Part shown: in pieces, positions 17,923 through 27,857 of the stretch
Layout: each line of letters starts with the position of its first letter
Numbering within the stretch: position 1 is the first letter of the stretch
Origin: Amphritea pacifica
Lineage (GTDB): Bacteria > Pseudomonadota > Gammaproteobacteria > Pseudomonadales > Balneatricaceae
Assembly: GCF_016924145.1 (NCBI RefSeq)
Contig: NZ_JAFFZO010000007.1
Span: 88,032 to 149,889 of the forward strand
Reading direction: 5' to 3'
DNA length: 61,858 nt
Position numbers and translations under genes: made by a program
Notes under the pieces: generated by a model
The model's input: only the letters and a program-made list of their open reading frames with translations
Told to the model about the DNA's origin: nothing
Database searches by the model: none

Positions 17923-18633
17923 TTATTCCATCCGGCTGATCACCAGTTGACGCAGGGTACTGGAGTTAAACTCCCGGCGATAGAGGATAAAGACCACGCC
18001 GGTAACCATCAGCATAAATAACCAGGGGTTGATAAACCAGGCGAGAACAGAGAGGCTGAAATAGTAGGTGCGCAGCCCCAGATTAAAGTTATTAGCGGCC
18101 ATCGAACTCATGACGGCCAATCGGTTCGCATGGGCTTTCAGCTCAGGCTCTGTGGCATCATCGGGCTGTGGAGCGCCCCCCATCATCACCGAGGTGAAAC
18201 CATACTGACGCAGACTCCAGGTAAATTTGAAAAAGGCGTAGATAAACAGGCCTATCAGCACCAGCAGTTTCAACTCCCACTCCGCCTTGGTCGCATGATT
18301 GACAAACGGCAGATCGCCAACCACATCGATCGCTTTCTCGGTGGACCCAAGTACGGTCATCAGGCCCGCCAAAATAAGCATGGTTGATGAGGCAAAAAAT
18401 GATACGCTACGCTCCAGATTGGTAATCGCCGCCGCATCGGCGATACGCACTTCACGATGAAGCATCCGGTTCATCCACTCCAGGCGATAGTTATGCATCA
18501 CACTGGCGAGACAGTGGGTATCTCTGGCTCTGCGCCGGGTGTAGGTGTTGTAACCCTTGAAACAGGCAAGAAACCAGATGAGTGCAACAACGTTAACCCA
18601 GTTTGTCTCAACAAAGCCGATCAGCAGTTCCAT
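17923..18633 (-). CDS. DUF599 membrane protein
   Basis: A 236-residue inner-membrane protein with four hydrophobic segments (about 10-28, 72-92, 118-138 and 180-215). Between them are the polar family blocks YNTYTRRRARDTHCLASVMHNYR and the following RMLHREVRIADAAAITNLERS. These match the uncharacterised DUF599 family. No function is known. It lies upstream of htpG in the same direction, but the sigma32 promoter in between makes it independent. Confidence 0.8.
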   Translation of the reverse strand: MELLIGFVETNWVNVVALIWFLACFKGYNTYTRRRARDTHCLASVMHNYRLEWMNRMLHREVRIADAAAITNLERSVSFFASSTMLILAGLMTVLGSTEKAIDVVGDLPFVNHATKAEWELKLLVLIGLFIYAFFKFTWSLRQYGFTSVMMGGAPQPDDATEPELKAHANRLAVMSSMAANNFNLGLRTYYFSLSVLAWFINPWLFMLMVTGVVFILYRREFNSSTLRQLVISRME

Positions 18634-18694
18634 GGATATTCCCGGGAAGTAGATGTAATAAGCTATTGTAATTAAAGCAACAGGATAGACAACC

Positions 18695-19558
18695 TTGCCT
18701 CAACAATATTCCAACCTTATTCGCGGTGCAGCCCTGGCAATGGCAACCACCCTGTTAATGAGCCTGGCCGCCGCCGCGACCAAATATACCGCGGGTTTTG
18801 TCTCAATCGAACAGATCGTACTGGTTCAGTACTGTATCTGCACCCTGATGATGCTGCCCTGGCTGGGGCGGAAAGGGTTCCGGGCACTCAAAACCGAAAA
18901 ACCCTGGTTACATCTGATTCGGGGGCTCTCCGGCTGGCTCTGTTTCTACACCTACTATCTGGCACTGAATAATATTCCCCTGGGCGAAGCCTCTCTGCTG
19001 CGCAATGCGGCCCCCCTGATGGTGCCGTTACTAGTGCTGGTATGGCTACAATACCGGATGCCGCTGCTAAACTGGTTGCCCATAGTCATCGGTTTTCTGG
19101 GTATTGCGCTGGTACTCAAGCCCGATGGTAGCCGCTTAAACCCCTGGCACCTGGCCGCTGTGGCTTCCTGCCTGCTGCTATCGGTTTCCATTGTCACCAC
19201 CCGGGTACTGGCCCTTTCAGAACCCACCAGTCGTATTCTGTTCTACTATTTTGCACTCTCAGCACTCTTCTCTCTGCCGCTGGCATTAGCTGGCTGGCAA
19301 CCGGTGCCACTCGCCAGTGTGCCGCTGATGATCGGCATCAGTCTGTCGATCTGGTGCACCATGTGGCTTTACACCAAAGCCTACAGCTATGCCAAAGCAA
19401 CCGTGATTGCACCGATCAGTTATTTTGGCGTACTGTTTGCCGGTTTGCTGGGCTGGCTTTTCTGGCAGCAGGTTCCTGATATGATCTCTGTTATTGGCGC
19501 AGCACTGGTTATCAGTGGCGGTATCGGCTCGGTATGGTTAGGACGGGAGAAAAACTGA
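18695..19558 (+). CDS. EamA/DMT-family transporter
   Basis: A 287-residue drug/metabolite-type transporter with ten predicted membrane segments in two EamA repeats (about 10-135 and 150-282). It has the typical YLALNNIPLGEASLLRNAAPL and YSYAKATVIAPISYFGVLFAG segments, each closing an EamA unit. The substrate cannot be told. The start appears to be a TTG at 18695 with AGGA about nine bases before it. Its stop overlaps the next start (TGATG), so the two are translationally coupled. Confidence 0.85.
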   Translation: MPQQYSNLIRGAALAMATTLLMSLAAAATKYTAGFVSIEQIVLVQYCICTLMMLPWLGRKGFRALKTEKPWLHLIRGLSGWLCFYTYYLALNNIPLGEASLLRNAAPLMVPLLVLVWLQYRMPLLNWLPIVIGFLGIALVLKPDGSRLNPWHLAAVASCLLLSVSIVTTRVLALSEPTSRILFYYFALSALFSLPLALAGWQPVPLASVPLMIGISLSIWCTMWLYTKAYSYAKATVIAPISYFGVLFAGLLGWLFWQQVPDMISVIGAALVISGGIGSVWLGREKN

Positions 19559-19875
19559 TGTATCTTGATCTGGGAGACCTGTTCTGGCTTACCCTTATTG
19601 TACTGCTTTTGCTGCACTGGTGGCAGTCGCTGAAAGTGAAGGAGATCGCACTCAAAGCGGCCACTAACCACTGCCGTGAACTGGACCTTCAATTACTGGA
19701 TCAGAGTGTCTATCTGCGGGGAATCTGGCTGAAACGGGATGACAACGGCAAGATCAGAATCTGGCGCTCCTATCTGTTTGAATTTACCGCGACCGGTGAA
19801 GACCGGGCACGGGGCCGGGTTGTTCTGTTAGGCCCCCGGATCACCGGCATCACGCTGGAAGCTCACCGGATCTGA
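19558..19875 (+). CDS. DUF3301 small membrane-anchored protein
   Basis: A 105-residue protein with one N-terminal membrane helix (about 8-24), then a cytoplasmic basic region with RELDLQLLDQSVYLRGIWLK. This matches the gammaproteobacterial DUF3301 family. The start overlaps the stop of the EamA gene by one base. The function is unknown. Confidence 0.75.
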   Translation: MYLDLGDLFWLTLIVLLLLHWWQSLKVKEIALKAATNHCRELDLQLLDQSVYLRGIWLKRDDNGKIRIWRSYLFEFTATGEDRARGRVVLLGPRITGITLEAHRI

Positions 19876-20135
19876 TCACTGCCAGCCATAAAAGCATACT
19901 TTAGAGCCAGAATATACTGTCGGTCAGACCCACATCATAAGGACAATGGAATGAGATGTTTTCATCTGTTAGGGTTGGCTATCCCATCAACGATTGGAGT
20001 ACAGGTTGTGTACTATGCGTAATTCCGGCTTACTTCAGCCAAAGCCGTCGGATCATTGATCTCACGCAGTCTTCTTAGTTGCTTTAACCGGATGGTATAG
20101 CAATAGTAAAAACAGAGCCCCGTGAGAAAGCCGTC

Positions 20136-21145
20136 ATGTCAGTATTAGACGACCTGTTAGAAAAAATTGATCAGCAAGAGTTTGTCCGCCTGTCTGCTGA
20201 TATCCGTACGGTGTTCCATCAGCACCAGCGCTGGTTTAACTCCCTGAATCTTGCCCTGATTTCACAGGATACGGCTCTTAAAGAGGAGGACTATTGCTGC
20301 TGCTCCCATTCCCATTGCCAGTTTGGTCAGTGGATTAAGCGGATTCTTGATAATCCGAAATTCCATCATCCGTTTTTTCTTGATCTCGATATCCAGCACA
20401 AAAATTTTCATGCCGTTGCCAACCAGTTACTGACCGGCCTGCAATCGCAACAACCGGTCAACCTGCTGCTTTATAAAACCCTGATAGAGGCGCAGGAAGC
20501 CTTTATACTTGAGGTGCTGACACTGTTCGAATTCAGCGTTGTCACCACTAACCAGTTTGATATCGTCACCGGGTTAATGAATCGACGCAGCATCTACTCT
20601 GTACTCAACTACGAGAAAAACAGAATGTCCCGGGACAGTAGCCGAAGCTGCTGTATCGCCTTAGTTGATATTGATCACTTTAAACGGGTCAATGATCGGT
20701 ACGGACACGATGCTGGCGATAGCGCCCTGTCTCAGGTTGCCGCAGTACTTCACTCATTTACCCGACAAAGTGATTCCCTGGCACGTTATGGCGGGGGGAG
20801 TTTCTGTTTGTCTTACCCGATATAAAGATTGCCGAGGCGCAAAAGGGGATTGAGCGGGTCAGACGTAAACTGGCTGACACCCCCATTATGACGACACAGG
20901 GAAATATTCAGATAACAGCGTCTTTCGGCATCACCCAGCTAAGCGCCCAATGCGACATCGAAAACTCCATCAAACGCGCCGATGAAGCCCTGTCTCTGGC
21001 TAAGAACAGTGGCCGCAACTGCAGCGCCTACATCGATCTCGACAGCTTTTCAGCAGCTGACCGGGAAACAGCTAACGGACAGATTGATGATCACCTGCAT
21101 CAGTTACTGGCCCGTTACAGCAAACGGATAAATTCAGAGTTGTAA
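20136..21145 (+). pseudogene. CZB-like diguanylate cyclase, frameshifted in GGEEF
   Basis: The N-terminal ~125 residues resemble the zinc-binding CZB/DgcZ regulatory domain: HQRWFNSLNLAL, the Cys/His-rich YCCCSHSHCQFGQWI, and HKNFHAVANQLL. A GGDEF domain begins at TNQFDIVTGLMNRRS with VDIDHFKRVNDRYGHDAGD. The frame then breaks in a G6 run at 20793-20798, exactly where GGEEF should be. The original frame stops at 20825, while the next frame continues with LFVLPDIKIAEAQKG through SFGITQL and RADEALSLAKNSGRN to 21145. One missing base would restore RYGGEEFLFVLP. Either a real inactivating deletion or a homopolymer sequencing error. Confidence 0.85.
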
Positions 21146-22132
21146 CACCGCCAGTTTCAGGGGAAATCTTCCATCCGGAGAGGGAAAGTCACTTTCCGGA
21201 GTTAACCGGGTAACCTGCTTTACGGGACAGCCGGCTTTAACGGCACAACGCTGAACAATATCCAGCCACACCTCATAATCAACACTGGCAACATTATTGG
21301 CACACACCAGTTGGCCACCCGGTTTCGTTGCCAGCAATGCCGGTTTCAGCACACTGGGATAATCGCGGATCAGATCCACAGTACCAAATGTACTTTTCGC
21401 CCAGCGTGGGGGATCCAGAAATACCAGATCAAATTTTTCCTGCTGAATCCGTGGAAAGGGTTTAGGTTTTCGTCCCCGTCCTACTCTCTGCTTAACCGGA
21501 ATACCTGCCAGCTGTTTCACAGCGGTAAAGAAGTCACTCTGGAAAAAATCGATCTGCTGATCACTTAGGTTGTTAAGCCGGGCGTTCTCCCGACCGATAG
21601 CCAGCGAGCGGGTTGAAAAATCCACATTCAATACGCGACTGGCCCCGGCCGCAGCGGCAACCACGCCGACCCCGCAGGTATAAGAGAACAGATTTAAAAC
21701 AGACTTCCCGGCAGCATTCTTCTGTATCCAGCGACGACCCGCGCGCATATCGAGAAATAGCAGAGGGTCCTGGCCTTCGTGCTTGCCCTTTATCCGGTAG
21801 CTGATACCCAGTTCATGGGCAACACCCTCCCAGTCATCAACACGAAAATCATCGCTGCGGCGTGAGTTCGCTGAGCTGCGGTCGTTATACACCCGCTCAA
21901 GCGTGCAACCAAGAAACTTTTCTACCGCACGGTGAATCTGTTCGCACTGCTCCTCTGTGACCGGCTCATGAAAGGTCTGAATCAGTAACTGCGGACCGTA
22001 GCGATCAACTGTCAGGCCGGGAATCCCCTCATTAATACCATGAAACAATCGGTAGCAGTCGCTGTTTTCCGCATGCAGGGTTTCCAGTAGCGGGCGACGA
22101 CTCACCAGCGCCGTTTGAATCAGATCAAGCAT
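21134..22132 (-). CDS. Class I SAM-dependent RNA methyltransferase, RlmI/RlmK family
   Basis: A 332-residue methyltransferase with a substrate-positioning N-terminal part (GINEGIPGLTVDRYG and the RSDDFRVDDW region). The Rossmann core has VLNLFSYTCGVGVVAAAAGA, VDFSTRSLAIGRENARLN, and the catalytic-site FLDPPRWAKST. These are hallmarks of the RlmI-type 23S rRNA methyltransferases. It lacks an evident PUA domain. It overlaps the 3' end of the frameshifted cyclase on the other strand and abuts the LON-domain gene. Confidence 0.8.
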   Translation of the reverse strand: MLDLIQTALVSRRPLLETLHAENSDCYRLFHGINEGIPGLTVDRYGPQLLIQTFHEPVTEEQCEQIHRAVEKFLGCTLERVYNDRSSANSRRSDDFRVDDWEGVAHELGISYRIKGKHEGQDPLLFLDMRAGRRWIQKNAAGKSVLNLFSYTCGVGVVAAAAGASRVLNVDFSTRSLAIGRENARLNNLSDQQIDFFQSDFFTAVKQLAGIPVKQRVGRGRKPKPFPRIQQEKFDLVFLDPPRWAKSTFGTVDLIRDYPSVLKPALLATKPGGQLVCANNVASVDYEVWLDIVQRCAVKAGCPVKQVTRLTPESDFPSPDGRFPLKLAVLQL

Positions 22133-22698
22133 CAGTATTCCTTGAGAAGAGTATAAATCGATTCCAGTCGTGCCACAGGATCATCGAGTTCCAGTAAGCG
22201 CTGCTTGTCAGCGCCTGAAAAAGGCAGCATCGCTGCTAACTGATAGCTGAAAGCATCAGCAGTTTCAGCACTCACCCGGGCCGGACTGAATGATAACAGA
22301 GGATGCTCTGCAAGATGAGCGATAATCTCCGACAACCGGGTCGATTGCGGTGCTAAGTCGACCGGATCAGCGGAGCAAAGATACTCCACCTCCCCCAGCA
22401 ACAGTCCATCACTCTCTTTCTTTATTGCAGCAACCCGGACCCTTTGCTCCCCCTGCAACTCAATACCGATCATCTGGTTCGCAAGCGGCTGCCAATCGAG
22501 GATGCTCCCCGTTGTACCCGTAGTATAAAAATCGATATCCGGAGTGGAGGGATGTCGGGCCTGAAGAATAACCAGCGGTTCCTGACGGGCAAGACACTCT
22601 TTAACCATGCGACGATAACGCAGTTCAAAGATCTGTAGTGGCAATAAAGTTCCGGGAAACAGCACCACAGGCAGTGGAAATAGTGGCAGGGTTTTCAT
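22132..22698 (-). CDS. LON-substrate-binding-domain protein
   Basis: About 188 residues, all one LON N-terminal-like domain: LPLFPLPVVLFPGTLLPLQIFE at the start, RYRRMVKECL, and a GVGCTIE-like beta core replaced here by TTGTGSILDWQ. There is no AAA or protease domain, so this is the stand-alone LON-domain family and not the Lon protease. The Met at 22698 matches the conserved family start; a longer in-frame start is not convincing. It shares one base with the methyltransferase gene. Confidence 0.8.
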   Translation of the reverse strand: MKTLPLFPLPVVLFPGTLLPLQIFELRYRRMVKECLARQEPLVILQARHPSTPDIDFYTTGTTGSILDWQPLANQMIGIELQGEQRVRVAAIKKESDGLLLGEVEYLCSADPVDLAPQSTRLSEIIAHLAEHPLLSFSPARVSAETADAFSYQLAAMLPFSGADKQRLLELDDPVARLESIYTLLKEY

Positions 22699-22745
22699 TC
22701 TCTCAGTATAGAGAGTAAAACACCTGTCGACGATGCTTGCAGCAA

Positions 22746-22780
22746 TAAAAAAGCGCACAGCAAAACAGACAGTGCGCTTT
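22746..22780 (-). terminator. Terminator after the DsrE-like gene
   Basis: AAAGCGCAC and GTGCGCTTT pair around a 13-base loop; the T run is on the minus strand. It lies 24 bases past the DsrE-like stop. Confidence 0.75.
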
Positions 22781-22803
22781 GGCCATACGAGGTATCAGGC
22801 GAT

Positions 22804-23235
22804 TCAGAAATTAAACACCCGTGTGTCCGGATCAATGAGAGCAGCCGCCATCACCGGCGGTTTAGCAGCACCCACTCCGTCCAGTAAAGCCTCCATCCCA
22901 ACACCTTTATTGGGCAGATAGAGCGCGCATACATCAACTTTAGCGCCACCAGAGATCAGCTTCTGCATCAGTTGCTCAGGGGTAACATTCTTAGGCTTTA
23001 ATGGCTCGGATTTATACTCTTTAAGGGCCATATCACCCGCACTATCACACAACAACACACTGACTTTAGCGCCTTTCGCCTGCATCATGTTACCCAGCAC
23101 CATCGCCATGCCCCGGGTTTGCTGCTCAGCACTGGTGAGGGTGATCAGCACTTTATCCACGGTTTCTGCTGCAGAAACCATGATCGGAGCGACCAGAGTT
23201 GCGGCCAGTACCGCAGAGATTACAATTTTTCTCAT
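22804..23235 (-). CDS. Secreted DsrE-family protein
   Basis: A 143-residue protein with a clear Sec signal peptide ending near VSAAETVDK and a DsrE/DsrF-like domain. The domain includes KVSVLLCDSAGDMALK and VDVCALYLPNKG, each with a Cys at the position expected for sulfur-handling DsrE proteins. It lies 27 bases downstream of a secreted rhodanese, so a periplasmic sulfane-sulfur transfer pair is plausible. The substrate is unknown. Confidence 0.75.
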   Translation of the reverse strand: MRKIVISAVLAATLVAPIMVSAAETVDKVLITLTSAEQQTRGMAMVLGNMMQAKGAKVSVLLCDSAGDMALKEYKSEPLKPKNVTPEQLMQKLISGGAKVDVCALYLPNKGVGMEALLDGVGAAKPPVMAAALIDPDTRVFNF

Positions 23236-23262
23236 TTCGGTTTAATCCTTCAATCCGTTTAA

Positions 23263-23844
23263 TTATTCAGCAGGGTGCCAGGCAACTGGAGGGTCGACCT
23301 TATAGCTCCAGGGGAGACCGGAATTACGCCAGCCATTAACAGCACGAACCCCTTTGGAATCGCCCTCTTTCAACACCCCCCCTTCAAAACCATTCACCAC
23401 TGACCAGACATTGCTATACCCCTGAGCGGCGAGCAGATTAACAGCGGAGGCGCTGCGTGATCCGGAGCGGCACATCATAAAGATAGGGGTATCCTTGTTA
23501 GCACCGAGCTGATTAAGTTTGTCGGTCAACTGAGCATTAAACGCAGGATTTTTTTCCATCGCCCAACTGCTTTTCTTGTCGTTCCAGCCTTTTGAATTGG
23601 CAATCATCAGCGGCACATGAATACGGGTTGGGGTGGCAAAACCGGTAAACATCACCTCAACCGGATCACGCACATCCACCAGAATCGCTGAGCTATCCTT
23701 TTGCAGCACATCCCAGGTCTCAGAAGGCGTTGCATACAGATCAAGTGTAGTCTGCGCCGATGCTTTTTCAGGTTTTTCAGCAGCAACCGTTGTCAGTGCA
23801 ATAATGCAACTTAACACCCCTGCAGCCAGTACCGTTCCTTTCAT
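23263..23844 (-). CDS. Secreted rhodanese-domain protein
   Basis: About 193 residues: a signal peptide (VLAAGVLSCIIALTTVAAE) then one rhodanese domain. It has ILVDVRDPVEVMFTG and the active-site loop MMCRSGSRSASAVNLL with the catalytic Cys, then NVWSVVNGFEGG. The loop CRSGSRS is six residues after the Cys, the sulfurtransferase type. The protein ends with a WHPAE tail. The ATG at 23844 follows GGAG; two upstream Met codons are possible. Operon with the DsrE-like gene. Confidence 0.8.
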   Translation of the reverse strand: MKGTVLAAGVLSCIIALTTVAAEKPEKASAQTTLDLYATPSETWDVLQKDSSAILVDVRDPVEVMFTGFATPTRIHVPLMIANSKGWNDKKSSWAMEKNPAFNAQLTDKLNQLGANKDTPIFMMCRSGSRSASAVNLLAAQGYSNVWSVVNGFEGGVLKEGDSKGVRAVNGWRNSGLPWSYKVDPPVAWHPAE

Positions 23845-23933
23845 AATTTTCTCCATTACAGTATGCCCCCATTGATGCAACAGAATATATTAGATAAAAC
23901 TAATAAATAAAACCCTAAAGTTAAATACAGGCA

Positions 23934-23961
23934 TAAAAAAACCACTCCGAAGAGTGGTTTT
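23934..23961 (-). terminator. Terminator of mqo
   Basis: AAAACCACTC, loop CGAA, GAGTGGTTTT, with a T run on the minus strand. Confidence 0.85.
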
Positions 23962-23979
23962 GACTTTTAAAAACAGCGG

Positions 23980-25476
23980 TCAGGCCTGATAGTCGCGATC
24001 AAGATTCAGCGTGGAGAGGGTCCGCTTACGCACTGACCGCAGTAACTGGCCATCCTCTATTAATGACTGTCCGTATGAAGGCACCATCTGTTTCATCTTT
24101 GCCTGCCACTCCGGCGTGGCCAGCCGTTCAGGGAAGCAACGTTCAATCACATTGATCATAGTCGGCGTTGCAGTAGAAGCACCGGGAGATGCCCCCAGCA
24201 GTGCTGCCAATCGTTTATCTGCAGAGGAGATAACCTCTGTGCCAAACTCCAGCTTACCCTGACCTTTTTCATTCTTCTTAATGATCTGAACCCGCTGACC
24301 CGCATAAGAGAGTTCCCAGTCTTCATCTTTCGCTTCCGGGTAAAAACGGCGCAGTGAGTCCACCCGGTCTGAGTGAGACTGCATCACCTCACTGATCAGA
24401 TAACGGGTCAGGTCCATATTTTTAGCCCCCACCTGCATAATCGGTTTCAGATTGTTAAGCCGCATACTCAGCGGCATATCCAGCGCAGAGCCTTTCTTCA
24501 GGAACTTAGTGGTAAAGCCCGCGAACGGACCAAACAGTAACGCGCGTTTGCCATCAATAATACGACTATCGAGATGGGGAACCGACATGGGAGGCGCACC
24601 GATCGGCGCCTGCCCATAGACCTTAGCCATATGCTGCTCAACGATCTCCGGTTTCTTGCACACCAGCCACTGACCGCTGACAGGAAAACCGCCATAGCCA
24701 TCACCTTCGGGAATACCAGACATCTGTAGCAGAGGTAAAGCCCCACCGCCAGCGCCAAAAAAGAGAAATTTTGTGCGGATATGCTCTTTTTCGCCGGTAT
24801 GGCCATTTTTAAGCTCAACCCGCCAGTCGCCATCGCTGTACTGAGACAGATCTTCAACAGAGTGACTCAGCTGCAGATCAAACCCTTCCTGCTGTTCCAG
24901 ATACCTGACCATGTTGCGGGCTAAAGCACCAAAGTTAACATCGGAGCCATACCGTACGCGGGTCGCGGCAACCGGTTCTGTAATATCCCGGTTTTTCATG
25001 ATCAGTGGCATCCACTGACGCAGCACGTCGGGATCTTCGGAGTATTCCATTTCAGAAAACTGCGGTGTCGCACTCAGTATTTCAAACCGACGACGCAGAA
25101 ATGCCACATTCTCTTCACCCATCACAAAACTCTGATGCGGTACATTATTGATAAAGTTATGTGGCTCGGGAAGGTGTCCCTGCTCTACCAGATAGGACCA
25201 GAACTGCAAGCTGGTTTCAAACGCGGCGTTAATAGCAAATGCCTTGTCGGTATTGATACTGCCATCATCGTTTTGAGAGGTATAATTCAGTTCACAATAA
25301 GCTGCATGACCAGTACCTGCGTTATTCATTGCATCGGTACTTTCTTCAGCTACATGGTCTAACCGCTCAACCATGGTGATTGTCAGAGATGGATCCAGCT
25401 GCTTGAGCAGAACCCCCAGAGTGGTGCTCATCGCACCTGCACCAACCAGCAGCACATCAACAGATTTTGAGGTCAT
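23980..25476 (-). CDS. mqo: Malate:quinone oxidoreductase
   Basis: An FAD-dependent peripheral membrane enzyme of about 498 residues that oxidises malate to oxaloacetate and reduces quinone. It has the N-terminal dinucleotide motif LLVGAGAMSTTLGVLL, the family block ESTDAMNNAGTGHAAYCELNYT, FLFFGAGGGALPLLQ, and the C-terminal GASPGASTATPTMINVI. Full length. The ATG at 25476 is preferred over an upstream TTG. Confidence 0.95.
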   Translation of the reverse strand: MTSKSVDVLLVGAGAMSTTLGVLLKQLDPSLTITMVERLDHVAEESTDAMNNAGTGHAAYCELNYTSQNDDGSINTDKAFAINAAFETSLQFWSYLVEQGHLPEPHNFINNVPHQSFVMGEENVAFLRRRFEILSATPQFSEMEYSEDPDVLRQWMPLIMKNRDITEPVAATRVRYGSDVNFGALARNMVRYLEQQEGFDLQLSHSVEDLSQYSDGDWRVELKNGHTGEKEHIRTKFLFFGAGGGALPLLQMSGIPEGDGYGGFPVSGQWLVCKKPEIVEQHMAKVYGQAPIGAPPMSVPHLDSRIIDGKRALLFGPFAGFTTKFLKKGSALDMPLSMRLNNLKPIMQVGAKNMDLTRYLISEVMQSHSDRVDSLRRFYPEAKDEDWELSYAGQRVQIIKKNEKGQGKLEFGTEVISSADKRLAALLGASPGASTATPTMINVIERCFPERLATPEWQAKMKQMVPSYGQSLIEDGQLLRSVRKRTLSTLNLDRDYQA

Positions 25477-25494
25477 ACTAACTTCGCCATTCAA

Positions 25495-25950
25495 TTATAA
25501 ATAATGGAGGCTAAGATGATTTCAGGGGCGGGCTTGTGGCCTGACAGTTATATATCAACACAAAAAATAAGGATATAACTCGTTGATAAGTCTGAAACTA
25601 TCTTAGCTAGCCATGATAGATACGTTGCCCGCTTCAATAACACCAGAACAACTCATATCTCAGGCAGAAACTGTGTCGCTGATTATACGCATTCCTACGA
25701 AAAAATCTTGTGCGTTGCAGTAAATTGTCATCATCCCTTAGGCTTATTGTCATCCTAAAGTGGTATAAACCTGGTTGATTTTCTACCCACAGAGCCAAAA
25801 CAGGAAGATTTTCCAACCTGACCTCTATTTAAGTATTTTTACTCTGTTTACTGCGCTGCTTAAAGACTGATTCAGTCACACTGCCGGACGAACCATTGTA
25901 TTCATCTGCACTGACAACATAACTCTCTGCTCACAAAACTCAGCCCACAA
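25495..25950. other. Gene-free stretch upstream of mqo
   Basis: AT-rich intergenic DNA holding the mqo promoter region. I see no convincing open reading frame, RNA or named operator in it. Confidence 0.4.
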
Positions 25951-25970
25951 AAAAAGGGGCCGAAGCCCCT
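25951..25970 (-). terminator. Terminator of the Cache chemoreceptor gene
   Basis: AGGGGC, loop CGAA, GCCCCT, followed by seven T on the minus strand. It lies 28 bases past the stop. Confidence 0.85.
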
Positions 25971-25997
25971 GAATAAAATAACGAGGGTTAAAACGAC

Positions 25998-27665
25998 TTA
26001 TGCGACTTTAAACCGACCCACCAGTTTCTGCAGTTTACCGGCCTCCTGGGCCAGATCCTGTACCGCCTGATTATTCTCCCGGGCGATCTGTGAAGACATC
26101 TCCGAATGGCCGGCAATCTCGGTAACGGTCTGATTCAGGTTTTCACACACCTGACTCTGCTCTTCTGCGGCCGTGGCGATCACCACAGACATCTCCTGAA
26201 TCAGGTCCATATGTCCGGAAACTTTTGACAGTTCTGACATCCCCTTCTCTGACTGGGTTACCGCCAGATCCGATTGTTTAAAGCTGTGCTGCATCGTTTT
26301 GACGGCATCACTGGATGCCAACTTGAGCTTTTCGATACTCTCATGAACCTGCAAAGTGCTCGCCTGAGTACGGGTTGCCAGCGTACGAACTTCATCGGCC
26401 ACTACCGCAAAACCACGCCCCTGCTCACCCGCACGGGCCGCTTCAATCGCTGCATTCAATGCTAACAGGTTGGTTTGTTCCGCTATCTCCTGGATGACAC
26501 CAACCACAGAGATAATATCCTGCACGTTATTCTCCAGCGTCGAAATAGCCTGGTTAGAGCCCGCGACATCATCTGCCAGCGTTTTCACCGCACCGGTCAG
26601 TTCAACCACACTGCCTTCGGCCTGGTTGAGGTTATCCCGGGACTCATTGGTGGAGTTAGCGGTTTCCGCAGTGTTATGGGCAATATCCTGAGCCGTTGCG
26701 GACATCTGGGACATCGCCGAGGCGGAGTGTTCAATCTGTACCTGCTGCTGATGCAGCAGATTGGAGACCTGCTCCATCTGTTTACTAATCGCTGCAGAGC
26801 GCTGAGTCACTCCGGCAGACAGCGCAATCACTTCGCCAACCATCTTCTGCAGGGTTTCAATAAACCGGTTAAAGCTCCGGGCCAGATCACCCAGCTCATG
26901 ATCGCCATCAATTTTGAGACGGGAGGTCAGATCCCCCTCTCCAGTGGACAACGATTTCATCGATTCATTAATACTGTACAGAGGGCGCATTATCGAGGCT
27001 TTGACAACTGAACTGAAGATGACTGCCAGCACCACTAAAACGACGCTCGCCAGAGCAAAGTAGATCAACAGCGTATCAAGGCTGTTTAAGGAAGCAGTAT
27101 CAACATCTGCCAGGATCGTCTCGACATCATCAAGATAAAAGCCCGCGCCTATCATCAGATTCCAGCGGTCCAGATAGATAGCATATGAGAGTTTCGCTTC
27201 GGCTATCGTTTGACCCGGCTTAGGGAAGTGATAGGTCACAAAACCGCCCCCCTGCTTGCCTGCTTTGATCAGCTCACGGAGAATATATACGCCATTGGAG
27301 TCCTGCAGATCCCAGAAATTTTTACCGATCGACTTATCCATATCCCCCATAAAGACCCGCACACCTTTATCGGTATAGCCAAAAAAGTAACCATTCTTGC
27401 CATACTTAAGAGCCCGCAGAATTGGCAGAGCATCTTCCAGCGTCCCCCCTGCATCATAGATATGCTTGATAGAGTTAAAGGCGACCTTATTCAGCGACTC
27501 CAACTCTGCGCGTTTCATCTCTATCAGCTTACTTTCAGTGATCTGAAGCTGTTCATGGCGCAACTCATTATTTTCAAAAACAGTCAATATCAGCAGAATA
27601 ACCGCTAAGAGGATAACAGGGGCAGTCCCCATGATCGTAAGACGCTTGCTAATCGACACTGTCAT
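25998..27665 (-). CDS. Methyl-accepting chemotaxis protein with periplasmic Cache domain
   Basis: About 555 residues. A membrane helix (12-30) is followed by a single-Cache periplasmic domain (about 40-185) with [22 protein letters not shown] and [15 protein letters not shown]. The second helix is near 195-220, then HAMP and the signalling domain. The hairpin tip [21 protein letters not shown] is intact. Its ligand is not known; sCache_2 receptors often bind small carboxylates. A GTG three codons upstream is an alternative start. Confidence 0.92.
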   Translation of the reverse strand: MTVSISKRLTIMGTAPVILLAVILLILTVFENNELRHEQLQITESKLIEMKRAELESLNKVAFNSIKHIYDAGGTLEDALPILRALKYGKNGYFFGYTDKGVRVFMGDMDKSIGKNFWDLQDSNGVYILRELIKAGKQGGGFVTYHFPKPGQTIAEAKLSYAIYLDRWNLMIGAGFYLDDVETILADVDTASLNSLDTLLIYFALASVVLVVLAVIFSSVVKASIMRPLYSINESMKSLSTGEGDLTSRLKIDGDHELGDLARSFNRFIETLQKMVGEVIALSAGVTQRSAAISKQMEQVSNLLHQQQVQIEHSASAMSQMSATAQDIAHNTAETANSTNESRDNLNQAEGSVVELTGAVKTLADDVAGSNQAISTLENNVQDIISVVGVIQEIAEQTNLLALNAAIEAARAGEQGRGFAVVADEVRTLATRTQASTLQVHESIEKLKLASSDAVKTMQHSFKQSDLAVTQSEKGMSELSKVSGHMDLIQEMSVVIATAAEEQSQVCENLNQTVTEIAGHSEMSSQIARENNQAVQDLAQEAGKLQKLVGRFKVA

Positions 27666-27804
27666 CAGGATCACTCACTTTATAAATGGATTAAGTCTAT
27701 TACACACACAAACCCAGACGTTATCAAAGCTATGAGTCCCCATTTCGGGTTCATTGTTGACCTATCTCAAAATCAGGACAGCCAGGAATCATCAGGTGCA
27801 CACA

Positions 27805-27831
27805 ACAAAAAAGCGGCAACAGGCCGCTTTT
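27805..27831 (-). terminator. Terminator of fabV
   Basis: AAAAGCGGC, loop AACAG, GCCGCTTTT, with a T run on the minus strand 27 bases past the fabV stop. Confidence 0.85.
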
Positions 27832-27857
27832 AACTATTGACTGATAACACTGACCTG

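Noticed and set aside
19876-20135. Riboswitch ahead of the diguanylate cyclase gene
   Set aside because: No recognisable c-di-GMP or other aptamer core could be found by eye in this 260-base gap.
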